DNA of 5,506 nucleotides from Prevotellaceae bacterium. GTDB lineage: Bacteria; Bacteroidota; Bacteroidia; Bacteroidales; UBA932. The stretch is from NCBI GenBank assembly GCA_031268055.1, contig JAIRXY010000160.1, forward strand, positions 1-5,506, written 5' to 3'. Positions 5,501 through 5,506 of the stretch are shown here, in pieces (position 1 is the first letter of the stretch; every line of letters starts with the position of its first letter). The notes below the pieces were generated by a model that saw nothing but the letters and a program-made list of their open reading frames with translations, made no database searches and was not told the origin of the DNA. Both the position numbers and the translations under genes were made by a program.

Positions 5501-5506
5501 TTTCTT

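Overview
The window looks like chromosomal DNA from a member of the Bacteroidota, probably order Bacteroidales. Four things suggest this. There is a TAnnTTTG-type -7 box ahead of the tRNA genes. argD and the lipoprotein gene lack strong Shine-Dalgarno sequences. The ArgD sequence is of the short Bacteroidales type. A DUF4369-thioredoxin-like lipoprotein is present, an architecture common in that phylum. No species is assigned.

Layout. Positions 2-151 hold the last 49 codons of an unidentified plus-strand gene. Positions 152-513 are AT-rich and carry no convincing gene. This stretch is bounded by heptanucleotide repeat tracts in opposite orientation and contains an 11-bp inverted repeat and a decayed palindrome, so it may be a non-autonomous repeat element. 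Positions 514-3634 form a compact plus-strand cluster: argD (N-acyl-ornithine aminotransferase), a predicted lipoprotein whose thioredoxin fold has lost the first cysteine of the CxxC motif, and a TatD-family hydrolase that overlaps the lipoprotein stop codon and probably starts at TTG. Positions 3744-3978 hold two serine tRNA genes, anticodons GGA and CGA, behind a probable Bacteroidota promoter. Positions 3979-4210 are a non-coding convergent gap with four successive inverted repeats. Positions 4211-5500 encode, on the minus strand, an AAA_14/DUF4143 ATPase with a PD-(D/E)XK-like C-terminus.

How the genes relate. The argD, lipoprotein and tatD genes are probably co-transcribed because of their spacing and overlap, but no shared pathway is evident. 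The two tRNAs probably form one transcript and decode UCU/UCC and UCG. The ATPase gene is visibly more AT-rich than the argD-tatD cluster and lies beside tRNA genes, which fits an accessory gene, but no integrase or att duplication is visible. I do not see a convincing new multi-gene system. The best leads are the repeat-bounded element at 144-510, the degenerate thioredoxin site, and the hairpin cluster at 4010-4154.
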